Source: Candidatus Dojkabacteria bacterium (GTDB taxonomy: Bacteria; Patescibacteriota; Dojkabacteria; SC72; JAFGCJ01). Taken from it: a DNA stretch of 19,658 nt. The DNA lies in the NCBI GenBank assembly GCA_028696915.1, contig JAQVGB010000012.1:1-19658 (forward strand), written 5' to 3'. Of this stretch, positions 1 to 6,808 are shown in pieces. Position 1 is the first letter of the stretch. Each line of letters begins with the position of its first letter. The position numbers and the translations under genes are program-made. The notes below the pieces were generated by a model. The model had not been told where the DNA came from. It searched no databases and saw only the letters and a program-made list of their open reading frames with translations.

Positions 1-620
1 TTGTGTATGGCGCGCCGGGAAGCGGAAAAACAACATTTTCCGGGACATTTCCCAAGCCAATCTATCTGAATATTGAAGCGGGGGTCAATGCCCTTCGCGG
101 CAAAGATATTGATTTCATTGACATCACGTCCTGGTACGAGACCCAGGATACGTTGAAACGGCTCAAATCTGGTCAACTTGATTATGAAAGCGTCATTATC
201 GATTCGGTCACGGAGCTGATGAAAAAGCGGCAGGACGAAGTGAAAGGTGGAAAACAGCGGCTTTCTCTGCAGGATTGGGGGGTGGTCATATCGGATATGG
301 AACAACTGCTCAGAAGTTTCCGCGATCTTGATGCACACGTATTGTTTGTCATGGCAGAAGAGGAGGAACGTGACGAGGAGCGGATCCTCGTACGACCATC
401 GCTTTCCGGACGCACGCTCCCCACACAGGTTGCCGGATACGTTGATATCGTCGGGTACGCAGGTGTGAGGTTGGTGGAGCGTCAGCCGCAGTACATAATG
501 CAGTTTGCGCCGAGTGATAAGATATATGCCAAGTCCCGTTTTCCGGAAATTCCATCGTTCATGCAGGATCCAACGTTTAACAAGATATACTCTCTGATAA
601 CAACGGACGAGAAGTCGTAA
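1..620 (+). CDS. Sak4-like RecA-fold ATPase (AAA_24), 5' end cut by window
   Basis: This is a phage-type P-loop ATPase of the AAA_24/Sak4 kind, a RecA-like family linked to single-strand annealing and recombination. The visible part begins almost at the Walker A motif (GAPGSGKT, residues 3-10 of the visible protein). A Walker B-like strand follows at about residues 62-71 (YESVIIDSVTEL, with the acidic residue after the hydrophobic run). The rest (QDWGVVISDMEQLLRSF, then a strand HVLFVMAEEE) matches the family layout. Bases 3-5 read GTG, but family members carry a short lead-in before Walker A, so the true start very likely lies left of the window. The gene ends TAA at 618-620. Its neighbour on the right is a transporter relic, not phage structural genes, so prophage membership cannot be judged. 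Alternatives are other RecA-superfamily phage nucleotide-binding proteins. Confidence 0.8.
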   Translation, partial: VYGAPGSGKTTFSGTFPKPIYLNIEAGVNALRGKDIDFIDITSWYETQDTLKRLKSGQLDYESVIIDSVTELMKKRQDEVKGGKQRLSLQDWGVVISDMEQLLRSFRDLDAHVLFVMAEEEERDEERILVRPSLSGRTLPTQVAGYVDIVGYAGVRLVERQPQYIMQFAPSDKIYAKSRFPEIPSFMQDPTFNKIYSLITTDEKS

Positions 621-959
621 AATAACGTACATGTCGATAATCGTTACCTCGTGCTATTTTTCATGAAGTTGGGCTGAACCCGGTTGCCCGCCCGCGCTGT
701 TCATACTAATATGAACATCATGATGGAGTCCAAGAACGTATCCCGGGAAACAAGCGCTTTGCAGGACCTGACCGCCAATATTTCGGATATCATAGGACCG
801 GTGTTGGCCGGATTTCTTTCGGACACAGCAGGGAGTTCACGAGCACTCGCTTTTCTAGGTTTAGGGTCTGCCCTGATCGTGACAATGCTGTGGAAATTGA
901 CACCTGCCCACATAAACATCAGGATCAACACTCGCGAGCTTGCACATACCACACCTTAA
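621..959 (+). pseudogene. C-terminal relic of an MFS transporter
   Basis: From ATG 711 (or the TTG at 684) the frame encodes about 80 residues resembling the last two transmembrane helices of a major facilitator permease: SRETSALQDLTANISDIIGP, then VLAGFLSDTAGSSRALAFLG and a final hydrophobic helix. A full MFS protein is near 400 residues, so only about a fifth is present. The same frame extends left to 621 with plausible transporter sequence (LVLFFMKLG), but a TGA at 675-677 interrupts it. Immediately left of that is the stop codon of the ATPase gene. I read this as a decayed gene whose 5' part was replaced or deleted. A genuine small membrane protein started at 711 is possible but less likely. 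Confidence 0.6.
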
Positions 960-969
960 TCGAGAATTA

Positions 970-2340
970 ATGAAACTGCCCGCCGCACGACAACTGTCAA
1001 AATTCATCCTGCCGCTTTTGGGACTGCTATTCCTGCTCGGATATCTGTTTGGGCATGAATTTCTGGTGTATCTAAAGGGTTCGTCGATCATCGCCTGCAG
1101 AGACAGCTCCTGTGAAACAACCGATTGCAGGGGTTCTGGTGATCAGCTAGAAATCGATATTCCGACACTCAATACGTTTGACTGGAAAATGAGCCGGACC
1201 CAGCCGATTACAACGGTTGTACCTGACACCGGGAACGGCATTGATCCTGAAACATTTTCCTTCTACGTCGACATGGGGAGAAATCCGGTACGGTACACAA
1301 TTCATGACGACGAAATTGAGTATACACGTGAGAATGACAGGCACGTCTTTGTATTCACCCCGTCCGAACCGTATTTGAAGGATTATTCTGTTTTCTTCTT
1401 CGCTTCAATCTGTGACTGTACCGGAAAATCCGTCATAACAGAAAGGTTTTCAACGGTATGCCACGACTGGTGGTGCGTCTATAACACATGGCCAGCGTAC
1501 CTTCTGCAATGTGCTGTCTGGTACCTTGCAATTTTTGCCCCGATGATCATTCGCCGACCGTGGGGTATCGTGTATGATTCTCAAACAAAAGAACCCATTC
1601 CACGCGCGGTGATCAGACTGATGCAGAATAATAAGCTTATTGCGACGACCGTCACAGATGTGATGGGGGTTTTCAGGATAAAGCCGAAGCCGGGAACCTA
1701 CACGATCTCGGTCCAGCACCACGACTACACGTTTCCAAGCCACCTCAGACCGCAGGCTCGAGACGGAGCGCTTGATAATCTCTACTACGGTTCGGAACTA
1801 ATTGTTAAACGCGATCAGAAGCCGCTCCAGATTAATATTCCGATGGATCCTCAGACAGAAAACCCGCGAGCTACCGTTTCCGTTTTGAAAAATTCGGTCC
1901 TGAGCTCGATATATTCGATCAACACCATTTTCCTCTGCATCGGATCGTTCATTCCGGTAACCGTCTATGGAATCAATCCCCAAAGCGTTACTTTTTCCTC
2001 TGTTAATTTATTTTTGCTGATAGTCCAGCTATTTCTAAAGTCATACTACTCTGTCCGATGGGGTAAGGTGATCGATGAGGAAAGAAAGCCTGTTCCTAAT
2101 ATTGATATTTTACTTCACAATCAACCCTACGGACAGTTAATTGATACAACCACAACAGACCGGAGAGGTCGATTCCAATTTGTCGCACCGGGTGGGGAGT
2201 ATCAACTTTCGATCAAGTCCGGAGAGTTCGTTTTGGCTGATGGGGAAGTCGATCGGCTCATATTTAAGAGCAAAAAGACAGGTAATTTTGTGATTTCACC
2301 TACCGTGAAAGTCCGAAAGGCGGTTATCGACAGACGGTAA
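970..2340 (+). CDS. membrane protein with two carboxypeptidase-regulatory-like domains
   Basis: A 456-residue envelope protein. A hydrophobic N-terminal segment (about residues 13-33) acts as signal or anchor. An extracytoplasmic region follows with a small cysteine cluster (IACRDSSCETTDC) and an Ig-like stretch to about residue 160. A transmembrane segment lies near 179-192. The first beta-sandwich (about 196-260) has the CarboxypepD_reg signature pattern, WGIVYDSQTKEPIPRAVIRL with a later TDVMGVFRIKPKPGTYTISV. Two more hydrophobic helices lie near 313-332 and 342-360, and a second such domain (about 364-425) reads WGKVIDEERKPVPNIDILL then TDRRGRFQFVAPGGEYQLSI. ATG 970 is chosen over TTG 940 because it avoids overlap with the relic upstream; there is no clear Shine-Dalgarno. 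Its function is unknown. The repeats suggest protein or glycan contacts at the envelope rather than catalysis. Confidence 0.7.
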   Translation: MKLPAARQLSKFILPLLGLLFLLGYLFGHEFLVYLKGSSIIACRDSSCETTDCRGSGDQLEIDIPTLNTFDWKMSRTQPITTVVPDTGNGIDPETFSFYVDMGRNPVRYTIHDDEIEYTRENDRHVFVFTPSEPYLKDYSVFFFASICDCTGKSVITERFSTVCHDWWCVYNTWPAYLLQCAVWYLAIFAPMIIRRPWGIVYDSQTKEPIPRAVIRLMQNNKLIATTVTDVMGVFRIKPKPGTYTISVQHHDYTFPSHLRPQARDGALDNLYYGSELIVKRDQKPLQINIPMDPQTENPRATVSVLKNSVLSSIYSINTIFLCIGSFIPVTVYGINPQSVTFSSVNLFLLIVQLFLKSYYSVRWGKVIDEERKPVPNIDILLHNQPYGQLIDTTTTDRRGRFQFVAPGGEYQLSIKSGEFVLADGEVDRLIFKSKKTGNFVISPTVKVRKAVIDRR

Positions 2341-2397
2341 ATTTGTACCGGATGTTCAATTAAGAAATACTGTTGTCGTGCCACTTTTATTAACCCC

Positions 2398-2426
2398 TTG
2401 ACACACCAATTCAATTGTGCATAAAT
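2398..2426 (+). promoter_or_regulatory. sigma70-type promoter of the structured RNA
   Basis: A perfect -35 TTGACA occupies 2398-2403. A 16-17 bp spacer follows, then an A+T-rich -10 region GCATAAAT ending at 2426, preceded by TG at 2418-2419 in the extended -10 position. The predicted transcription start is near 2433, just before the first helix strand of the RNA. No ORF of credible quality starts downstream for 500 bp, so the promoter appears to serve a non-coding transcript. Confidence 0.6.
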
Positions 2427-2432
2427 GAATAT

Positions 2433-2917
2433 GGACTCTCGTGGGTCCCGTTCCTGAATAGTTCATTGCTCGCAAGAGTCGTGTTCTATGTCCGTTCGGT
2501 TTCGGACTTTGTGGTGCAGCATGTCTGTTATTGCTTTCAGGAATCATGACGCACTGCGAAAGCAGTACGTCAATTCCACGAGACGGGTTTCTTGTGACCC
2601 CGTCCCTTGAGGCGCGGTATTCGCATGAGTGCCGTTGCTGGTCCGGATGGATCCGGGCCCTGGAAAAGGACATGCGTACTTTCCTAAGTCATGGGATCAG
2701 TGTTCGGTTCTAGACGAATGCCTCACAAGTTCGGATCTTTGTAAGTCCCAGCCTGTTGTTCAGATTCTTCACGTGGAGGTCTGAATCGGTAGTTTGGCTA
2801 CTATCGTGAGTTGAGGAAGACTCAAATCTTTCTTTTCTCATTCGGGTTGCAGGTGTCAGAGCAAAACTCTGGTTCCATTTACAAGAAGGGGTGCGGTATA
2901 GCACCCCTTCTTTTTTG
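2433..2917 (+). ncRNA. putative structured non-coding RNA, family not recognised
   Basis: This is the only long gene-free stretch of the window (2341-2937). It carries a promoter at its left end, an intrinsic terminator at its right end and many helices between. Visible stems: GACTCT 2434-2439 with AGAGTC 2475-2480; GTCCG 2490-2494 with CGGAC 2503-2507; a compound stem GGAAT/ATTCC (2540-2544 and 2573-2577) enclosing GACG/CGTC and ACTGC/GCAGT capped by a GAAA tetraloop at 2558-2561; GACGGG 2582-2587 with CCCGTC 2599-2604; GGTCCGGA 2640-2647 with TCCGGGCC 2652-2659 (8 bp, loop TGGA); TTCAGA 2759-2764 with TCTGAA 2780-2785; GTAG/CTAC 2789-2801; TGAGT/ACTCA 2807-2824; CAGAG/CTCTG 2857-2871. I looked for the hallmarks of RNase P RNA, tmRNA, SRP RNA and T-box leaders and did not see them. 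It may be a free RNA or a very long attenuator for the next gene. Pairings are by eye, not folded. Confidence 0.6.
2883..2916 (+). terminator. strong intrinsic terminator between RNA and nucleotidyltransferase gene
   Basis: A perfect 12-bp stem, AAGAAGGGGTGC at 2883-2894 pairing with GCACCCCTTCTT at 2901-2912, encloses a 6-nt GGTATA loop and runs into a U tract (the T run spans 2911-2916, partly in the stem). The minus-strand reading lacks a T tail, so it acts on plus-strand transcripts. It sits only about 21 bp before the GTG start of the next gene, so that gene depends on read-through, anti-termination or a promoter hidden in this region. Confidence 0.85.
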
Positions 2918-2937
2918 TCTGTTTGGAGGAGAGAGTG

Positions 2938-3645
2938 GTGGAGGCGACACGTCCGGCTCATCATGTCTCAATACATGATGAATTACACTTAGCACTGTCT
3001 TCGAGTTATCGATTCTCATGCCACTACGATTTGCTTTTCCGCGATGTATTGAGAAGAATGATAGTTGAAGGCATGGTTTCTGAACGTATTGTTCCTATCC
3101 TCATTAAGGAAATTTTGCATCCCATATTTCGATGTATTAACTCGATCGGTGCTATTCTCATTATCCCTGGAGGGCAAGCTGTACAGAAAAAACCCTACCA
3201 CGGAGACATTGATCTCTGGATAATCTCGAGTCGACCAAGATCCGTGATTGACTACTTCACAAGAAAGAAAACCCTAAAATGGCTAATTAGAACTTCACCC
3301 AAGGGAAGAGTCATGGAGGTCAAGCATAGAATTGATAAGAGAAGTCTTGTTATAACAATATACCAGGGTCTTCTTGAGAAATCACCCCAAAAAATAAAGG
3401 TGAGTGTTATTACGCAGATTTGTCGGTTTAGACTTCTGGATATTCATGAAACAACGATCCGTAGAGAATCGATTTCGGACGAAATAACGTATCACACGGG
3501 ACTGAATCCAAGAAATAATTATGCCCTTGTCTCCGCTTCTCGCCTAAATATGAATTCTCCTGTGTTCTTCTTTTACGACCCACATCGTCCCCGCCATCTT
3601 GACACCGTCGGTGAAGAGCTTAGACTGAATATACGCAGAAGATAA
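2938..3645 (+). CDS. nucleotidyltransferase-fold protein of unknown target
   Basis: A 235-residue protein with the signature of the DNA polymerase beta/MNT nucleotidyltransferase fold: a Gly-Gly pair (residues 78-79, in ILIIPGGQAV) followed 11 residues later by Asp-x-Asp (D90 and D92, in YHGDIDLWI). The usual third carboxylate on a later strand is not obvious; the candidate strand reads KIKVSVIT. The C-terminal 50 residues are basic and end RRR. GTG 2938 is chosen because the Shine-Dalgarno GGAGGA lies at 2925-2930; GTG 2935 is the close alternative and TTG 2923 would overlap that site. About half of its arginine codons are AGA, unlike the CGN-rich neighbours, and it is A+T-richer, which suggests transfer. 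It follows the structured RNA and its terminator directly. Substrate is unknown: antitoxin/toxin-like, RNA-modifying or antibiotic-modifying roles are all open. Confidence 0.6.
   Translation: MEATRPAHHVSIHDELHLALSSSYRFSCHYDLLFRDVLRRMIVEGMVSERIVPILIKEILHPIFRCINSIGAILIIPGGQAVQKKPYHGDIDLWIISSRPRSVIDYFTRKKTLKWLIRTSPKGRVMEVKHRIDKRSLVITIYQGLLEKSPQKIKVSVITQICRFRLLDIHETTIRRESISDEITYHTGLNPRNNYALVSASRLNMNSPVFFFYDPHRPRHLDTVGEELRLNIRRR
3599..3626 (+). promoter_or_regulatory. candidate promoter for beta-propeller gene
   Basis: Perfect -35 TTGACA at 3599-3604, 16 bp spacer and -10 TAGACT at 3621-3626 lie inside the end of the nucleotidyltransferase gene. A start near 3633 would give a leader of about 29 nt before ATG 3662. 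The position fits, but the -10 matches only four of six consensus bases. Confidence 0.45.
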
Positions 3646-3661
3646 ACTCATTCGTCTCCTC

Positions 3662-5701
3662 ATGAAAAAAGTTGTCTATATGTCCTTCCTTGTCCTCGGA
3701 ATCCTGGCGTTTGCCGGTGCAGTCTGCATTGGAGGCTACAATATTTACAAAACATGGAACACGTCCAATCCTGATTCAACATTCTCGCAAGACCCTGGAT
3801 TAACAGACATTCAAGCTTTCTCTTCTTCAGACGAGCTGAAACAATATCTTGCCCAGGCACGGAATGAACAGAACTTCTCTGGCATGGAGATGGGAAACGG
3901 TAGTGGCCCCGGACGTGGTGCAGTCCCAGAGGCCGCAGACATGGATTCCGGTGTAGCGCAGGAAGACGCATCGTGGAACATTCCGGACCGGATTTCAACA
4001 ACTAATGTACAAGTCAGCGGAATCGATGAACCGGATATTTTGAAAACTGACGGTGAAAACATATTCCTTTCAAACGAGAACGTATGGCTCTACCGTGGTG
4101 TTGTGCCTGCGGTAGACATCGAAGTAGATATGGAGATATCTGAAGAAACCGCAAGAAGTGAGGAAGTAGCACCAGCCTGGCCGAGTGACGAAATGTCGGT
4201 TGTGCAGGTTCTTAATGCATTTCCACCGGAAGATTTGAGCAAAGTGTCTGAAATTAAAGACTCGGGAAATCTTCTGCTGATCGATTCGCTCCTGATCGTG
4301 TTCCGCTACAAAGGGATCACCGCATATGATGTCTCTGACCCATCAGCGCCCCAAGAGGCATGGAACCTCGATTACAGCTCGAACACGTCACTCATTTCGG
4401 CCCGATATGACAGTCAAAATTTGTATGTGGCGACCGCAACTGGCACCTATGCTGAAAATTTGTGTCCACTTGAACCGTTTGCCGACACAAGCACTGCAGA
4501 TATCGCCGTCGCCTGCACGAGCATCTACCACCCGCAGACCGTCGTCGCAGTAGATCAGATCTATACGGTCCTCGATCTTGATCCGGAGACCGGCGAGGCG
4601 AATGACTCTGTCTCATTCCTCGGATCATCCTCCGTGAGCGTTTTCTACATGTCACCCGAGAACATCTATGTGACCTATTCTCATTACGGAAACGTTGCGG
4701 ACCTTATGATCGATTTCTTTATAGAAAACGAGGACCTCTTTTCAGCCCAGTTCATTGTTGGATTGAAAGAACTCAAGGACTACGATCTTTCGTATTCGAC
4801 AAAAATGTCCGAGCTGCAGATCCGCCTCTCCCAATGGGAGCTTGGACTTGATGATGATGAAAAGGTCGAAATGGAGACTGAATTGATAAACGGACAGACC
4901 ACATATGCTAAGGAACATCTCAGAAATGGTGAGCAGACCGGAATTGTCCGGATCAGCCTGCCCACACTCGATATTGACGCCGCCGGACAGGTGCCCGGAC
5001 ATCCGCTGAATCAGTTCTCACTTGATGAATATGAGGGACACCTTCGAATTGCCACGACCATTTCTGACGCCTTTGGAATGACCGCACCATCAGGTGTTCA
5101 GAGCATGAATGACGTGTATGTGCTCGACTCGGATCTTACGGTCACCGGGGCGGTGCTGAACCTTGGTGAAGATGAGACTATCTATTCGGTACGGTTTATC
5201 GAGGATAAAGGATATGTCGTAACATTTAAAATCGTCGATCCATTCTTTGTCGTAGATCTTTCTGACCCTGATAATCCCGAGCTATCCGGCGAACTAAAAA
5301 TCCCCGGCTATTCATCGTACCTTCATCCGCTCGGTGAGGATCTGATCCTGGGTGTCGGACAGCAGGACAGCCAAGTCAAGTTGTCTTTGTTCGACGTTTC
5401 AGTTCCAAATAACCCGGTCGAATTGGATACCTTTCTTTTGAACGAATACTGGAGCACTGTTTCAAAAACTCATCACGCGTTCCTTCTCGATCCCGAGCAC
5501 GAAGTGTTCTTTATACCCGGAATGGATTCCGCCTATGTTATTTCGTACGAAGGTCGGTCGCTGTCGCTTGCGAAAGCCGTGGGAAACATCTCAGCCCAGC
5601 GTGCGCTGTACCTCGACAATTACCTCTATCTTATCGGATTTGACAAGATTATCGTATTGGACGAGGAGAATTGGGAGCGTGCGAATGAACTAAGCCTATG
5701 A
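3662..5701 (+). CDS. membrane-anchored secreted beta-propeller protein (PF09826 type)
   Basis: A 679-residue protein with a basic start and one hydrophobic segment (about residues 4-26) acting as signal or N-terminal anchor. A low-complexity linker follows (residues about 70-105, rich in Gly, Met and acidic residues), then the family hallmark TNVQVSGIDEPDILKTDG at about 114-131, typical of the secreted beta-propeller family distantly related to WD40 repeats. The remainder is a series of blade-like strands such as DSLLIVFRYKGITAYDVSDP and YVVTFKIVDPFFVVDLSDPD. A Lys/Glu-rich helical insertion lies near residues 360-425. Members are cell-surface proteins of mostly unknown function; binding rather than catalysis is the usual guess. 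The stop overlaps the next ATG by 4 bp, implying translational coupling with the deacylase gene. No Shine-Dalgarno precedes ATG 3662. Confidence 0.85.
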   Translation: MKKVVYMSFLVLGILAFAGAVCIGGYNIYKTWNTSNPDSTFSQDPGLTDIQAFSSSDELKQYLAQARNEQNFSGMEMGNGSGPGRGAVPEAADMDSGVAQEDASWNIPDRISTTNVQVSGIDEPDILKTDGENIFLSNENVWLYRGVVPAVDIEVDMEISEETARSEEVAPAWPSDEMSVVQVLNAFPPEDLSKVSEIKDSGNLLLIDSLLIVFRYKGITAYDVSDPSAPQEAWNLDYSSNTSLISARYDSQNLYVATATGTYAENLCPLEPFADTSTADIAVACTSIYHPQTVVAVDQIYTVLDLDPETGEANDSVSFLGSSSVSVFYMSPENIYVTYSHYGNVADLMIDFFIENEDLFSAQFIVGLKELKDYDLSYSTKMSELQIRLSQWELGLDDDEKVEMETELINGQTTYAKEHLRNGEQTGIVRISLPTLDIDAAGQVPGHPLNQFSLDEYEGHLRIATTISDAFGMTAPSGVQSMNDVYVLDSDLTVTGAVLNLGEDETIYSVRFIEDKGYVVTFKIVDPFFVVDLSDPDNPELSGELKIPGYSSYLHPLGEDLILGVGQQDSQVKLSLFDVSVPNNPVELDTFLLNEYWSTVSKTHHAFLLDPEHEVFFIPGMDSAYVISYEGRSLSLAKAVGNISAQRALYLDNYLYLIGFDKIIVLDEENWERANELSL

Positions 5702-6183
5702 CCGATATGTCCGGATTGAGCCCTTCCGCTCAGAAAGTCCAGAATTTCCTGAAACAAAGCGGATACCCATTTCAGGTTACCGAGATCCCGGCATCGACCC
5801 GAACATCTCAGGAGGCCGCAGATGCCCTCGGATGCGAGGTCAAACATATCGCGAAATCCCTTGTGTTCCAAGGAGCGCTCTCGCACCAGCCGGTCCTCAT
5901 TGTCGCCAGCGGAGAGCACCGTGTCGACGAAAAGATAGCCGGACGTGCGGTGGGGGAACCAATTGCGATTGCAAAGCCCGAATTCGTTCTGCAGACGACC
6001 GGTTTTGCAGTCGGTGGTGTACCCCCGGTTGGACATCATCAAAGACTTCCGACATACATTGACCGGACGTTAATGAAACTGCCGTTTGTCTGGACAGCAG
6101 CAGGATCTTCTCATGCGGTATTTCGACTTTCTCCCGTTGAATTGCTCTCGCTGACAGACGGAGAACTGATCGACGTCATGTAA
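5698..6183 (+). CDS. YbaK/EbsC-type aminoacyl-tRNA deacylase
   Basis: A 161-residue YbaK/EbsC family protein, full length for the family. The conserved lysine lies in HIAKSLVF (about residue 56), the glycine loop in GFAVGGVPPVGH (about 103-114), and the C-terminal motif in WTAAGSSHAVFRLSPVELL (about 132-150). Family members hydrolyse mischarged tRNAs, for example Cys-tRNAPro or Ala-tRNAPro, in the cytoplasm to protect translation fidelity; which mischarged tRNA this one edits cannot be told from sequence. ATG 5698 overlaps the TGA of the beta-propeller gene (ATGA), so the two are probably co-translated although no functional link is apparent. TAA ends the gene at 6181-6183. Confidence 0.88.
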   Translation: MTDMSGLSPSAQKVQNFLKQSGYPFQVTEIPASTRTSQEAADALGCEVKHIAKSLVFQGALSHQPVLIVASGEHRVDEKIAGRAVGEPIAIAKPEFVLQTTGFAVGGVPPVGHHQRLPTYIDRTLMKLPFVWTAAGSSHAVFRLSPVELLSLTDGELIDVM

Positions 6184-6222
6184 TCATCGAAAAACGTGCT
6201 GTCCGTAATCTTTTAGTTTGTC

Positions 6223-6251
6223 TTGCGCTTATTCTCCAGCATTCGTATACT
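6223..6251 (+). promoter_or_regulatory. promoter of umuDC
   Basis: TTGCGC at 6223-6228, 17 bp spacer, and TATACT at 6246-6251 form a good sigma70-type promoter. The predicted start near 6258 lies downstream of an in-frame ATG at 6253, which supports ATG 6343 as the umuD start and leaves a leader of about 85 nt. I could not identify a convincing LexA operator here, although the neighbouring lexA makes SOS control likely. Confidence 0.55.
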
Positions 6252-6342
6252 TATGGTGTGGGGGGAAAACCCGTATGTCCATTGCCCCCGCAGTGGATTC
6301 CGTACGGCCCCCACGCACCTCAATTTTCACTTTTTTAATGAA

Positions 6343-6804
6343 ATGAGCTCCGCGACGGCGCATTGCAACCCCAACACCCGAACAAAAACCGAACTTCCAA
6401 TACCGGTTTTGATATCTGACACTGATATCCCTCCGTTTGCCACCTCCTCTGTCCCGGCAGGTTTTCCAAGTCCCGCGGAAGAATTCACAGACAACAGCCT
6501 TGATATCCAACAGCTCCTCGTCAGACACCCTGCCGCAACGTTCTTTGTCCGGGTTTCCGGGACATCAATGCGGGATGCCGGGATCCTTTCCGGAGATATT
6601 CTTGTCGTTGATCGGGCTGTGGAGCCATCGGATAGAGCAATTGTTGTTGCTGTCATTGATGGGGAGTTCACCGTTAAACGGCTGAGGAAAACGGGTAAGA
6701 AACCGTTTCTTGCCGCAGAAAATTCCTCATTTGCCATGCAAACGGTCAGAAGCGGCTTCGAGGTCTGGGGTGTCGTGACGGCCGTTATTCATCCCTATTC
6801 ATAA
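6343..6804 (+). CDS. umuD: UmuD-like S24 self-cleaving mutagenesis protein
   Basis: A 153-residue homologue of UmuD, the subunit that after RecA-stimulated self-cleavage joins UmuC to form translesion polymerase V. The cleavage site is Ala39-Gly40 within VPAGFPSPAEEF (Cys-Gly in E. coli). The catalytic serine is S75 in VSGTSMRDAG and the catalytic lysine K112 in GEFTVKRLRK, so the dyad is intact. The N-terminal arm is about 15 residues longer than in E. coli UmuD. The frame extends upstream to TTG 6223, but the promoter at 6223-6251 excludes those starts. umuC begins 4 bp after the TAA, so the two form an operon. Expected regulation is by LexA, encoded at 12770-13417. An S24 repressor is unlikely since no DNA-binding domain is present. 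Confidence 0.92.
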   Translation: MSSATAHCNPNTRTKTELPIPVLISDTDIPPFATSSVPAGFPSPAEEFTDNSLDIQQLLVRHPAATFFVRVSGTSMRDAGILSGDILVVDRAVEPSDRAIVVAVIDGEFTVKRLRKTGKKPFLAAENSSFAMQTVRSGFEVWGVVTAVIHPYS

Positions 6805-6808
6805 CATT

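Noticed and set aside
2356..2673. A 105-codon minus-strand frame and other short frames in the 2341-2937 gap
   Set aside because: Odd composition, no ribosome-binding site and the region is explained better as a structured RNA on the plus strand.
2433..2917. RNase P RNA, tmRNA, SRP RNA or group II intron domain V
   Set aside because: The conserved P4 sequences, the tRNA-like ends with a T-loop, the SRP tetraloop motif and the AGC triad of domain V were all looked for and not seen. A covariance-model search would settle this.
5699..5701. Reassignment of TGA to glycine as in Gracilibacteria
   Set aside because: TGA ends several genes at the expected family length and at convergent or overlapping boundaries, so the standard code fits.
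6253..6345. Longer umuD start at ATG 6253 or TTG 6223
   Set aside because: The predicted promoter covers 6223-6251, with the start near 6258, and family members begin shortly before the cleavage-site region.
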